Assembly (NCBI GenBank): GCA_036378175.1
Contig: DASUWY010000034.1
Location: 62,001-126,000, forward strand
Origin: Thermoleophilaceae bacterium
Lineage (GTDB): Bacteria; Actinomycetota; Thermoleophilia; Solirubrobacterales; Thermoleophilaceae
Direction: 5' to 3'
Length of the DNA: 64,000 nucleotides
Of this stretch, positions 1 to 7,111 are shown piece after piece (positions within the stretch are counted from its first letter, which is position 1; each line of letters starts with the position of its first letter). Below the pieces are notes generated by a model. That model was not told the DNA's origin and ran no database searches. It saw nothing but the letters and a program-made list of their open reading frames with translations. A program made the translations under genes and the position numbers.

Positions 1-188
1 ACGCAGCCGTAGCGCCTGCCAAGCGTGGCCAGCAGGCGCGCCGTGGCTTCCGGCACCTTCGCGTCGTCCGCCCGCTGCACGATCGGCGCGAGCGTGCCGT
101 CGATGTCGCAGAACACGCCCGCCGCGCGCGGCGCCTGCGTGAGCGGCCTGAGTATCTCGGCGAGCTTTTCGGCGGTTGGCGCGGACAC
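1..188 (-). CDS. otsB: Trehalose-6-phosphate phosphatase-like HAD protein (N-terminal fragment)
   Basis: Only the first 62 codons are present; the gene runs off the left edge. The fragment contains the HAD motif I block CDIDGTLAPI (nucleophile Asp plus the DxDGT pattern) about 20 residues in, followed by VPEATARLLATL, which resembles OtsB-type trehalose phosphatases. These dephosphorylate trehalose-6-phosphate to trehalose in the cytoplasm. The GTG start was chosen because it precedes motif I at a normal distance. It lies only 10 bp from the divergent ATG of the next gene, so promoters must overlap coding sequence or one start is wrong. Another sugar-phosphate HAD phosphatase is possible. The nearby gpgS gene makes a compatible-solute or methylglucose-lipopolysaccharide role plausible (inference). 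Confidence 0.7.
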   Translation of the reverse strand, partial: MSAPTAEKLAEILRPLTQAPRAAGVFCDIDGTLAPIVQRADDAKVPEATARLLATLGRRYGC

Positions 189-198
189 GGCCCGTAGT

Positions 199-564
199 AT
201 GCCCCGCGTGTCTAAGCGGGTCGTGCGGCTGGGAGTGATCGGCACCGTGGCCGGTGCGTTCAGCGGGCTGTTCGGCATAGGCGGCGGCACGGTGATGGTG
301 CCGCTGCTCATCCTCTGGCTCGCGTACGAGGAGCGCGAGGCCACCGGAACGTCGCTGGCGGCGATCGTGATCATCGCTGCCTTCGGCGCCCTCTTGAACG
401 GCGTGTTCGGGAACGTGGACCTGTCGAAGGGGCTGCTGATCGGCATTCCGGCGGTGTTCGGCGTCGTGGCCGGCACCGAGCTCCAGCAGCGGCTGCCCGT
501 CCGAGTGCTCAACGGGCTGTTCGCGCTTCTCCTCGTCGTGTCAGCGGCCCTGCTGGTGTTTTGA
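199..564 (+). CDS. TauE/SafE (TSUP) permease, first half-size subunit
   Basis: The 121-residue hydrophobic protein carries the TSUP signature GLFGIGGGTVMVPLL near residues 20-35, followed by about three more membrane segments. Full TauE/SafE sulfite/organosulfonate exporters have roughly 240-260 residues built from two such repeats, so this gene encodes only one repeat. The ATG at 199 was preferred because the upstream reading frame is antisense to the phosphatase gene. Its stop overlaps the TTG start of the next gene by 4 nt (TTGA), and that gene encodes the second repeat, so the two are probably co-translated and form a heteromeric permease. The substrate cannot be told from sequence. Confidence 0.75.
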   Translation: MPRVSKRVVRLGVIGTVAGAFSGLFGIGGGTVMVPLLILWLAYEEREATGTSLAAIVIIAAFGALLNGVFGNVDLSKGLLIGIPAVFGVVAGTELQQRLPVRVLNGLFALLLVVSAALLVF

Positions 565-938
565 GCACCGGCACGATCGCGGCGACGCTCGCGATCGGCT
601 TCGCTGCGGGCATGTCGAGCGGGCTGCTCGGCATCGGCGGCGGCATCCTGTTCGTGCCCGGGCTCGTGCTCATCCTCGGCGAGTCACAGCTGCGCGCGGA
701 GGCCACCTCGCTTCTCGCGATCATCCCGGTGGCGCTGGTCGGGTCCATGCAGCAGAAGCGGCACGGCAACCTCAGGCAGCGGGACGCGCTTCTGATCGGC
801 GTCCTGTCCCCCATCGGCGTGTTCGGCGGCGTGGAGCTCGCGAACATCGTCTCCCAGAAGCTCCTCTCCTACCTGTTCGCCGCGATGATGTTGTACTTCG
901 CCTTCAACCTCGCGAAGCGCGCCGTGGCCCCGCGCTGA
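561..938 (+). CDS. TauE/SafE (TSUP) permease, second half-size subunit
   Basis: This 125-residue membrane protein repeats the TSUP signature (GLLGIGGGILFVPGL near residue 20) and has about four hydrophobic segments. It starts with TTG overlapping the preceding stop. The first ATG in frame would remove part of the first membrane helix, which supports the TTG. Together with the preceding 121-residue protein it equals one ordinary TauE/SafE transporter, so it is likely the C-terminal half of a split permease. The protein ends with a basic tail. A gap of 37 bp follows to the next gene on the same strand. Confidence 0.73.
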   Translation: MSTGTIAATLAIGFAAGMSSGLLGIGGGILFVPGLVLILGESQLRAEATSLLAIIPVALVGSMQQKRHGNLRQRDALLIGVLSPIGVFGGVELANIVSQKLLSYLFAAMMLYFAFNLAKRAVAPR

Positions 939-975
939 CCGTTTGTCCCGCGCGCGATGCGGTTATAGGCCTCAC

Positions 976-1380
976 ATGGGAAAGAAGATCATCGCGCTGG
1001 TGTCCGAGCCGATCTCGGGCGCCGCTTTGAAGAGCGCCGTGGGCGCAGACGCGCAGGACGCCGAGGTGCTTGTGGTCGCGCCCGCGCTCAACAGCCGCTT
1101 CAAGTTCCTCACCGCCGACTCCGACGAGGCGATTGCCCGCGCCGAGCAGGTGCAGGAGGAGACCGTGGAGCGGCTCGACGAGGAGGGCATCGACGCCGCC
1201 GGCGACACCGGCGAGTCCGATCCGCTGCTCGCGCTCCAGGACGCGCTTCAGACGTATCCGGCTGACGAGATCGTGGTGTGCACGCATCCCGGTGATGGCC
1301 GCAACTGGCTCGAAGAGGGGATCGTGGACAAGGCCCGCGAGCGCTTCGGCAAGCCGGTGAAGCACCTGGAAGTGGAGTGA
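976..1380 (+). CDS. UspA-like nucleotide-binding-fold hypothetical protein
   Basis: This 134-residue soluble protein begins KKIIALVSEPISGAAL and has alternating strands and helices (AEVLVVAPAL, ADEIVVCTHP), consistent with a universal-stress or Rossmann-like alpha/beta fold. The canonical C-terminal ATP-binding GxxG(9-10)G(S/T) motif of UspA is not obvious. The segment VCTHPGDGRNWLEEGIVDKARERFGKPV instead resembles small Usp-like proteins of actinobacteria. I chose the ATG at 976; the upstream extension is rich in Arg/Cys and unlike the family. The stop overlaps the GTG start of gpgS by 4 nt, so the two genes are translationally coupled. Function unknown. Confidence 0.6.
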   Translation: MGKKIIALVSEPISGAALKSAVGADAQDAEVLVVAPALNSRFKFLTADSDEAIARAEQVQEETVERLDEEGIDAAGDTGESDPLLALQDALQTYPADEIVVCTHPGDGRNWLEEGIVDKARERFGKPVKHLEVE

Positions 1381-2276
1381 CCGCGGCCGAGCGGGCGCGG
1401 CCGGGGCCGCGCACGTTCCACCACAGCCAGTTTCCGGCGGAGCGTCTGGCGGCCGAGCGCACCCGCTCGGTGTGGGTTTGCGTGCCTGCGCGTAACGAGG
1501 AGCGGACGGTTGGCGGCATCGTGTCCGACCTCGTATCGCTGCGCGAGCTGGGCGCAATCGACGAGGTGGTGGTGATCGACGGCGGCTCCACCGACTCGAC
1601 GGTGGCGATCGCCGAGAGCGCGGGTGCGCTCGTGCACCAGGAGGCGGAGCTCCTGCCGGAGTACGGCGACGTGCTGGGCAAGGGCGACGCGATGTGGCGC
1701 GCGCTGTCCGTGCTCGAGGGCGACGTGGTGGTCTACCTCGATGCCGACTCCGGAGGCTTCGGTCCGCACTACGCCTGCGGCCTCGCCGGCCCGCTCGTGT
1801 GCGGCGATGGCCGCGTGGAGTTCGTGAAGGCCTTCTACCGGCGGCCGTTCAAGGTCGGCGACGTGTCCTTGCCGGAGGGCGGCGGGCGCGTGACCGAGCT
1901 CACGGCTCGCCCGCTGCTCAAACTCTTCTACCCCGAGCTCGCCGGCTTCCGGCAGCCGCTGTCGGGCGAGCTGGCGGCCACGCGCGACCTCCTCACGCGA
2001 CTGCCGTTCGCCACCGGCTATGCGGTGGAGATCGCGATGCTGATCGACGCGTGGAAGGAGGTGGGCCTGGACGCGCTCGCGCAGGTGGACATCGAGCTGC
2101 GCCAGAACCGCCACCAGCCGCTGAGCGACCTGGCGCCGATGGCAGACGCCGTGCTGCGCGCGGTGTGCGTGCGCCTCCAGCGCGAGGGGCGACTGCACGA
2201 GCTGGATGGCGACGAGATCGTCGAGCGCCCGCCCTTCATTCGTACAGGGCAACCACCGCGACAATCGCGTAGATAG
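1377..2276 (+). CDS. gpgS: Glucosyl-3-phosphoglycerate synthase (GT81-type glycosyltransferase)
   Basis: The 299-residue protein has a GT-A fold: the nucleotide-sugar strand VWVCVPARNEERTVGGIV near residue 32, VVVIDGGSTDSTVAIA, LGKGDAMWRAL, and the metal-binding YLDADS. Later blocks such as VEFVKAFYRRPF, GGGRVTELTARPLL and ATGYAVEIAMLID match GpgS, which transfers glucose from an NDP-glucose donor to 3-phosphoglycerate as the first step to glucosylglycerate and methylglucose lipopolysaccharide. The GTG start overlaps the preceding stop (GTGA). The 3' end overlaps the convergent antiporter gene by 41 bp, so its terminator must lie inside that gene. No dedicated GpgP phosphatase is visible here, unless the HAD phosphatase at the left edge fills that role. 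Confidence 0.88.
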   Translation: MTAAERARPGPRTFHHSQFPAERLAAERTRSVWVCVPARNEERTVGGIVSDLVSLRELGAIDEVVVIDGGSTDSTVAIAESAGALVHQEAELLPEYGDVLGKGDAMWRALSVLEGDVVVYLDADSGGFGPHYACGLAGPLVCGDGRVEFVKAFYRRPFKVGDVSLPEGGGRVTELTARPLLKLFYPELAGFRQPLSGELAATRDLLTRLPFATGYAVEIAMLIDAWKEVGLDALAQVDIELRQNRHQPLSDLAPMADAVLRAVCVRLQREGRLHELDGDEIVERPPFIRTGQPPRQSRR

Positions 2277-3288
2277 CCACAAGCGCCCAACCCTCGAACT
2301 CCGTGGCCTCTCCATCGCCCGTCACCTGCGCGAGCACGATCGCCGTGAGGATGATCGCGCCGATGTAGACGGGCGCGAGCACGAACGTGAGAGTGGACGC
2401 GAACAGGAGCGACACCAGCACCAGCGCCGGATAGAGGAACGCGGCCACCTGGGCGACCGAGTTCTTCACGACGCTGATCGCGAGCTCCGATTCGCCCTTC
2501 GACGCCATCACGAGACCCGTGGCGTTCTCGGCGGCGTTGCCGGCGATGGCCACGATCACGAGGCCGGCGAACGCCTTGGATATCCCGAGCGACTTCACCG
2601 CCGGGTCGAGTGCCGTGATGAACCAGTCGGACACGAACGCGGCCCCCACGCCGCTGACGGCGAGCAGCACGACGGCGACCGGCAGCCGTACGCGTGGCTG
2701 CGTCTCCACCTCGCCGCCGCCGGAACGGATGTACGGAATCGCCCAGGCCACGTAGACGGCGAGGATGCAGGCGGCGCCCACCACGGAGATCGTCTTCACG
2801 TGATGGCTGGCCTTGTCCCCGGACGCGAGCGACAGTCCCAGGATCACGATGATCGAGGAGGCCAGCAGCATGAGCGTGGCCGTGTCGCGCGGGAGCCCGG
2901 TGCTGAAGCGCATCACACCGTCGTTCGAGTGCTTCGCCCCGACGACGATCACCAGCCCGAGGACCAGCAGCGCATTGGCCAGCACGGAACCGATCAGCGA
3001 GGTCTGCGCCACCACCGTCTCGCCCTTCTGCAGCGCGAACAGCACGACGAAGAACTCCGGCAGGTTCCCGAGGGTGGACTGCAGCATCCCGGTGGCAGCC
3101 GGGCCCAGCCGTGAGCCCACCTGCTCCGTGCCCAATGCCACCAGCCACGCCATGCCCGCGAGGGCCACACCCGAGGCCGCGAATGCGAGCACCTCGGGCA
3201 CGTTCGCGTACCGGGTGAAGGCGGCCAAGGCGGTGGCCGCGACCAGCGCCGCCAGCATGTAGCGCTCGCCGCGCGTGAGGCCCCCCAT
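2236..3288 (-). CDS. CaCA-family Ca2+(Na+)/H+ antiporter
   Basis: The 350-residue membrane protein has about eleven hydrophobic segments in two homologous halves, each holding an alpha-repeat motif: [20 protein letters not shown] in the first and [18 protein letters not shown] in the second. The acidic residues in GN.PE and GNAAEN coordinate the cation in the calcium/cation antiporter superfamily (Cax/ChaA type). The ATG at 3288 gives a short basic N-terminus (GGLTRGERY) before the first helix; the open frame extends further upstream but into low-hydrophobicity sequence that overlaps the aceA promoter region. Its 3' end overlaps gpgS by 41 bp. It likely extrudes Ca2+ from the cytosol; exact ion preference is not readable. 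Confidence 0.85.
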   Translation of the reverse strand: MGGLTRGERYMLAALVAATALAAFTRYANVPEVLAFAASGVALAGMAWLVALGTEQVGSRLGPAATGMLQSTLGNLPEFFVVLFALQKGETVVAQTSLIGSVLANALLVLGLVIVVGAKHSNDGVMRFSTGLPRDTATLMLLASSIIVILGLSLASGDKASHHVKTISVVGAACILAVYVAWAIPYIRSGGGEVETQPRVRLPVAVVLLAVSGVGAAFVSDWFITALDPAVKSLGISKAFAGLVIVAIAGNAAENATGLVMASKGESELAISVVKNSVAQVAAFLYPALVLVSLLFASTLTFVLAPVYIGAIILTAIVLAQVTGDGEATEFEGWALVAIYAIVAVVALYE

Positions 3289-3373
3289 GGCGCGCGAGCA
3301 TAGGGAATCGTGCTTTACCCACGCGATTTGGGGGAACCCTTTCTTCGGATACAAAACGAAAAGGAAGGGGCAC

Positions 3374-4624
3374 GTGGCTACAGGAAGGTTCAAGACGGCA
3401 CGCTTTGATGGCGTGGAGCGCCCGTATTCCGAGGAGGACGTGGACCGGCTCCGAGGGTCGGTGCAGATCGAGAACACGCTCGCCAGGATCGGCGCGGAGC
3501 GGCTGTGGGAGCTGCTCCAGCGCGACGAGCCCGTGCGCGCGCTGGGCGCCTCCACGGGCAACCAGGCGGTGCAGCAGGTGAAGGCTGGGATCGAGGCCAT
3601 CTACGTGAGTGGCTGGCAGATCGCCGCCGACGCCAACAACGCGGGCCAGATGTATCCGGACCAGAGCCTTTATCCGGCGAGCAGCGGCCCCGACGTTGTC
3701 CGCCGCATCAACCAGGCATTGCGTCGTGCCGACGAGATCGCGCACGCCGAGGGCGATGACTCGACGCACTGGTTCGCGCCGATCCTGGCCGACGGCGAGG
3801 CAGGCTTCGGCGGTGCGCTCAACGTGTTCGAGCTCACCAAGGCGATGATCGAAGCGGGCGCGGCCGGCGTTCACTTCGAAGACCAGGTGGCCTCGGAGAA
3901 GAAGTGCGGTCACATGGGCGGCAAGGTGCTGCTGCCGACGTCATGGGCGATCCGCAACCTGATCGCGGCCCGGCTAGCGGCCGACGTTGCCGGAGTGCCC
4001 ACCATCATCGTCGCCCGCACCGACGCGCAGGACGCGGAGCTCCTGCTCAGCGATGTGGACGAGTCCGATCAGGAGTTCATCACGGGCGACCGTACGAGCG
4101 AGGGCTTCCACCACGTGAACTGCGGCATCGAGCAGGCGATCGCCCGAGGTGTGGCGTACGCGCCGTACGCCGATCTCGTGTGGTGCGAGACGAAGGAGCC
4201 GGACCTCGAGCAGGCCAAGCGGTTCGCCGACGCGATCCACGCGGAGCATCCGCACAAGCTGCTCGCCTACAACTGCTCGCCGTCGTTCAACTGGAAGAGC
4301 CATCTCTCGGACGAGGAGCTGCTCACGTTCCAGAAGGAGCTCGGCAAGATGGGCTACGCGTTCCAGTTCATCACGCTGGCGGGCTTCCACACGCTCAACT
4401 ACGCGATGTTCGACCTGGCGCGCGGTTACCGCGAGCGCGGGATGGCCGCGTACGCGGACCTGCAGCAGCGCGAGTTCGCGAGCGAGGAGCACGGCTACAC
4501 GGCCACCAAGCACCAGCGCGAGGTGGGCGCGGGCTACTTCGACCAGGTGGCACAGGTGATCGCGGGCGGCGAGGAGGTCGCGACCGCCGCGCTAACCGGC
4601 TCGACCGAGGAAGCGCAGTTCTGA
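3374..4624 (+). CDS. aceA: Isocitrate lyase
   Basis: This 416-residue cytosolic enzyme cleaves isocitrate to glyoxylate and succinate, the first step of the glyoxylate shunt for growth on acetate or fatty acids. The family hallmark KKCGHMGGK, carrying the catalytic cysteine, lies near residue 177. Other conserved blocks are [31 protein letters not shown] and NCSPSFNW. The GTG at 3374 is favoured by a purine-rich Shine-Dalgarno (AAGGAAGGGG) a few bases upstream and by the expected N-terminus. It is a single gene between a divergent antiporter and a downstream redox operon; malate synthase is not in the window. The length is typical for bacterial isocitrate lyases. Confidence 0.96.
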   Translation: MATGRFKTARFDGVERPYSEEDVDRLRGSVQIENTLARIGAERLWELLQRDEPVRALGASTGNQAVQQVKAGIEAIYVSGWQIAADANNAGQMYPDQSLYPASSGPDVVRRINQALRRADEIAHAEGDDSTHWFAPILADGEAGFGGALNVFELTKAMIEAGAAGVHFEDQVASEKKCGHMGGKVLLPTSWAIRNLIAARLAADVAGVPTIIVARTDAQDAELLLSDVDESDQEFITGDRTSEGFHHVNCGIEQAIARGVAYAPYADLVWCETKEPDLEQAKRFADAIHAEHPHKLLAYNCSPSFNWKSHLSDEELLTFQKELGKMGYAFQFITLAGFHTLNYAMFDLARGYRERGMAAYADLQQREFASEEHGYTATKHQREVGAGYFDQVAQVIAGGEEVATAALTGSTEEAQF

Positions 4625-4635
4625 TCTAACGGGTT

Positions 4636-4668
4636 GCCCCGCCGCCGCCTCAGCGGTCGTGGCGGGGC
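4636..4668 (+). terminator. GC-rich hairpin after aceA
   Basis: GCCCCGCC at 4636-4643 pairs perfectly with GGCGGGGC at 4661-4668. A second small hairpin (CCGC/GCGG) can form in the loop. It starts 11 bp after the isocitrate lyase stop. There is no T-run, so it is either a weak or factor-assisted terminator, or a 3'-end stabilising structure. Confidence 0.45.
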
Positions 4669-4743
4669 GGCTCGTACCCTGGTGCGGTACCTGCGCCTCG
4701 GCTCGGCCGAGGGCCGGCGCGTCCCGCCAGAAGTAGGACGATT

Positions 4744-4785
4744 GGCGGCTTAGAGAAGTCTTACGGGCGGCTTAGAGCGTCTTAC
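4744..4785. repeat. Tandem direct repeat phased at about 21 bp, operator-like
   Basis: Two near-identical units lie head to tail: 4744-4764 and 4766-4785. Each has GGCGGCTTAGAG followed by GTCTTAC, with one base fewer in the second unit. The GTCTTAC boxes at 4758 and 4779 are 21 bp apart, two helical turns. The repeat lies 25 bp before the start of the small membrane protein/apbE operon and is the only striking sequence in the 185-bp gap after aceA. It is most simply a binding site for a regulator on one DNA face (inference). Confidence 0.5.
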
Positions 4786-4809
4786 AAACGGTGAGTCACA
4801 CTTTTGGCC

Positions 4810-5109
4810 ATGGATGAGCGGCAAGGCAGCCCTGCGAGCGCGCGGGAGGCTGCCCTGGCCCGCGCCGAGCGCGCGAAGCGCTGGGTGGCCGGCGGCGCGG
4901 TGGCGCTGACCGGGATCTTCTCGGTGGTGGCTGCGCACGCCCTGCCCGCCAATCACTCGAAGGCGAAGTCGAACTCCGCGCCCACCGCCCCACCTGCGCC
5001 GGCCAGCGACGACGGCAGCGGCGATCAGCAGGCCGCGCCGATCGCGCCGCCGGATCAGGCGCCGCTTCCATCGGCCGCCGGCAGCGGCGCCGTGTCGGGA
5101 GGCTCATGA
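4810..5109 (+). CDS. Small membrane-anchored hypothetical protein of the ApbE operon
   Basis: The 99-residue protein has a charged N-terminus (ARAERAKRW), one transmembrane segment (VAGGAVALTGIFSVVAAHAL, about residues 30-50) and a long extracytoplasmic tail rich in Pro, Ala, Ser and Gln. No cofactor motif is visible. Its stop overlaps the ATG of apbE by 4 nt (ATGA), and apbE in turn overlaps the ferric-reductase-like gene, so the three make one translationally coupled unit. The ATG at 4810 was taken; a TTG two codons upstream is possible. A role as assembly or anchoring subunit is inferred only from context. Confidence 0.65.
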   Translation: MDERQGSPASAREAALARAERAKRWVAGGAVALTGIFSVVAAHALPANHSKAKSNSAPTAPPAPASDDGSGDQQAAPIAPPDQAPLPSAAGSGAVSGGS

Positions 5110-6023
5110 CGGCATCCGCGCGCTGGCGAGCGATCGGCACCACGGCCGAAGTGTTCGTCACCCACGAGCGTGAGCTGCCCGCCGCCCGGCAGATCCTCGA
5201 GGAGGAGCTCGACGCGATCGACCTCGCCTGCAGCCGGTTCCGGGATGACTCCGAGCTGGCGCGCGTGAACCGCGCGCCCGGGCACTGGGTGGAGGTGAGC
5301 CCGCTGTTCCTCGAGGCGCTGGACGCCGCGCTCGGCGGGGCGCGCGCGACCGAGGGAGACGTGGATCCCACCGTTGGGCGCGCACTGCGCGTGGCGGGGT
5401 ACGACCGTGACTTCGCCCAGCTTCCCGCGGTACGGACGGGACGGGTGCGCTTCGCGCCCGCGCCGGGCTGGCGCCTCGTGCAGGTGGATCGCCGGCGCCC
5501 GTCCGTGCGGGTGCCGCGTGGCGTGGAGCTCGACTTCGGAGCCACGGCCAAGGCCCTGACGGCCGACCGCGCCGCCCGCCGCTGCGCCGACACTCTGAGC
5601 GGCGGCGCGCTTGTGAACCTCGGCGGCGACCTGGCGGTGGCGGGACCCGCGCCCCCTGGTGGATGGAGCGTGCACGTGACCGAGAACCACGAGGCGGACT
5701 TCCACTCGCCGGGGCAGACCGTGTCGATCAGTTCGGGTGGCCTGGCCACGTCGAGCGTGGCCGTGCGGCGCTGGCGCAACGGGGACGAGCCGGCACACCA
5801 CATCATCGACCCTTCGAGTGGACGCCCGGCCGCCGAGTTCTGGCGCACCGTGAGCGTGGCGGCCGCGAACTGCGTGGCCGCGAACGTGGCGAGCACCGCC
5901 GCGATCGTGCGCGGCGCGGCGGCGCTTCCGTGGCTCGACTCGCTACGCCTTCCTTCTCGCCTGGTTGGGCTGGACGGAGAGGTGGCGCGGGTCGCGAACT
6001 GGCCCGCCGAGGCGAGAGGTTGA
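5106..6023 (+). CDS. apbE: FAD:protein FMN transferase
   Basis: The 305-residue protein has the ApbE features: an N-terminal substrate region (CSRFRDDSELARVN), the glycine motif VELDFGATAKALTAD, VNLGGDLAVAGPAPPGGWSVHV, the ISSGGLATSS block, and HHIIDPSSGRPAAE with metal-binding residues. ApbE uses FAD to attach FMN covalently to a Ser/Thr of an acceptor protein and acts outside the cytoplasmic membrane in most systems. No signal peptide is evident at the chosen ATG, so location is uncertain. It sits between a single-TM protein and a ferric-reductase-like membrane protein, overlapping both by 4 nt, which suggests a flavinylated electron-transfer unit. An acceptor with a clear flavinylation motif is not seen in the neighbours. 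Confidence 0.9.
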   Translation: MTASARWRAIGTTAEVFVTHERELPAARQILEEELDAIDLACSRFRDDSELARVNRAPGHWVEVSPLFLEALDAALGGARATEGDVDPTVGRALRVAGYDRDFAQLPAVRTGRVRFAPAPGWRLVQVDRRRPSVRVPRGVELDFGATAKALTADRAARRCADTLSGGALVNLGGDLAVAGPAPPGGWSVHVTENHEADFHSPGQTVSISSGGLATSSVAVRRWRNGDEPAHHIIDPSSGRPAAEFWRTVSVAAANCVAANVASTAAIVRGAAALPWLDSLRLPSRLVGLDGEVARVANWPAEARG

Positions 6024-7090
6024 CGCTCACGCTCGCCACGGCGGGCGCCCCAGCGCTCTGGTATCTGAGCCGCGGCAGCGGAGCGGTGTCCTTGATCCTG
6101 CTGTCCACGTCGGTGGTCCTCGGCATCGTGGACCAGCGGCGTTGGCGCTCTGAGCGCTGGCCGCGCTTCACTCTGCACGGGCTGCACCGCTGGGTGTCGC
6201 TGTTCGCGGTGAGCTTCCTCTCGGTCCACATCCTGAGCGCGGTGCTCGACAGCTTTGCGCCGATCAGGCTGGTGGATGCGGTGGTGCCGTTCGCGGGAAG
6301 GTACCGGCCGCTGTGGCTCGGCTTGGGCGCGGTGGCGTTCGACATCTTGCTGGCGGTCGCGATCACCAGCTTGCTGAAGAAGCGGATCGGACAGCGCAAC
6401 TGGCGCGCCGTGCACTGGCTCTCCTACGCGGCATGGCCGGTGGCCGTGGTGCACGGGCTCGGCACCGGCAGCGACGTTCGCGCCGGCTGGCTGCTCGCGA
6501 TCACCGCCGCGTGCGTGGCCGCTGTGTGGCTGGCGGTGTTCGTCCGCATCTGGGACGCCGCGCCGGCGCCACGGCTCGCAAGCTTCGGCGCTCTTGCGGC
6601 GCTGCCACTCGCCGCCGTGATCTGGCTCCCCCAGGGGCCGCTCGCAAAAGGCTGGGCGCGGCGAGCCGGCACACCGGCGCGCCTGCTGGCCGTGAGCAGC
6701 GTTACGAAGCCGGCGGCGGCTGCGCAGCGGCAGCTCTTCTCCCCGCCATTCAGCGCGTACCTCGGCGGCAGCGAGTCCGAGAGCGGCAGCGACGGGGGCC
6801 TCGCGCGCGTGGACCTTGCCATGCGGCTCACCGGAGGGGCCAACGGAGCGGCCGACATCGTGCTCGTGGGGCAGCCTCTGCCCGGCGGCGGCGTGTCCGT
6901 TCAGCAGAGTCAGGTGACGCTTGGTCCCGCGTCCGCTCCCACGCGCTACCAGGGCCGCGTCGTATCGCTCGAGAACACCCACGTGGTGGCGGAGGTGAGC
7001 GATCAGGCGGGCCACACGCTGCGGGCCGACTTCCGTCTCGCGCTCGAGCGGGGACGGGTGGAGGGCACGATAAGCGTCGTGCCGGCGTAG
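6020..7090 (+). CDS. Ferric-reductase-like transmembrane protein
   Basis: The 356-residue protein starts with TTG overlapping the apbE stop (TTGA). Residues 1-200 contain about six hydrophobic segments. Histidines are placed like heme ligands of the ferric-reductase/MsrQ superfamily: LHGLHRW, SVHILSAVL, AVHWLSY and VAVVHGLG. A further helix near residue 190 precedes a roughly 120-residue extracytoplasmic C-terminal domain with beta-like character (residues about 235-356). The membrane part probably carries electrons from a cytosolic or quinone donor through b-type heme to the outside. The C-terminal domain is not recognised. Coupling to apbE suggests that a flavin is involved. Confidence 0.75.
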   Translation: MTLTLATAGAPALWYLSRGSGAVSLILLSTSVVLGIVDQRRWRSERWPRFTLHGLHRWVSLFAVSFLSVHILSAVLDSFAPIRLVDAVVPFAGRYRPLWLGLGAVAFDILLAVAITSLLKKRIGQRNWRAVHWLSYAAWPVAVVHGLGTGSDVRAGWLLAITAACVAAVWLAVFVRIWDAAPAPRLASFGALAALPLAAVIWLPQGPLAKGWARRAGTPARLLAVSSVTKPAAAAQRQLFSPPFSAYLGGSESESGSDGGLARVDLAMRLTGGANGAADIVLVGQPLPGGGVSVQQSQVTLGPASAPTRYQGRVVSLENTHVVAEVSDQAGHTLRADFRLALERGRVEGTISVVPA

Positions 7091-7111
7091 CGGAGGTGCG
7101 AAGATCGCCTG

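Noticed and set aside
25-198. N-terminal extension of the first TauE/SafE half-gene from an ATG at 25
   Set aside because: That stretch is the reverse complement of the well-supported HAD phosphatase N-terminus and is not hydrophobic.
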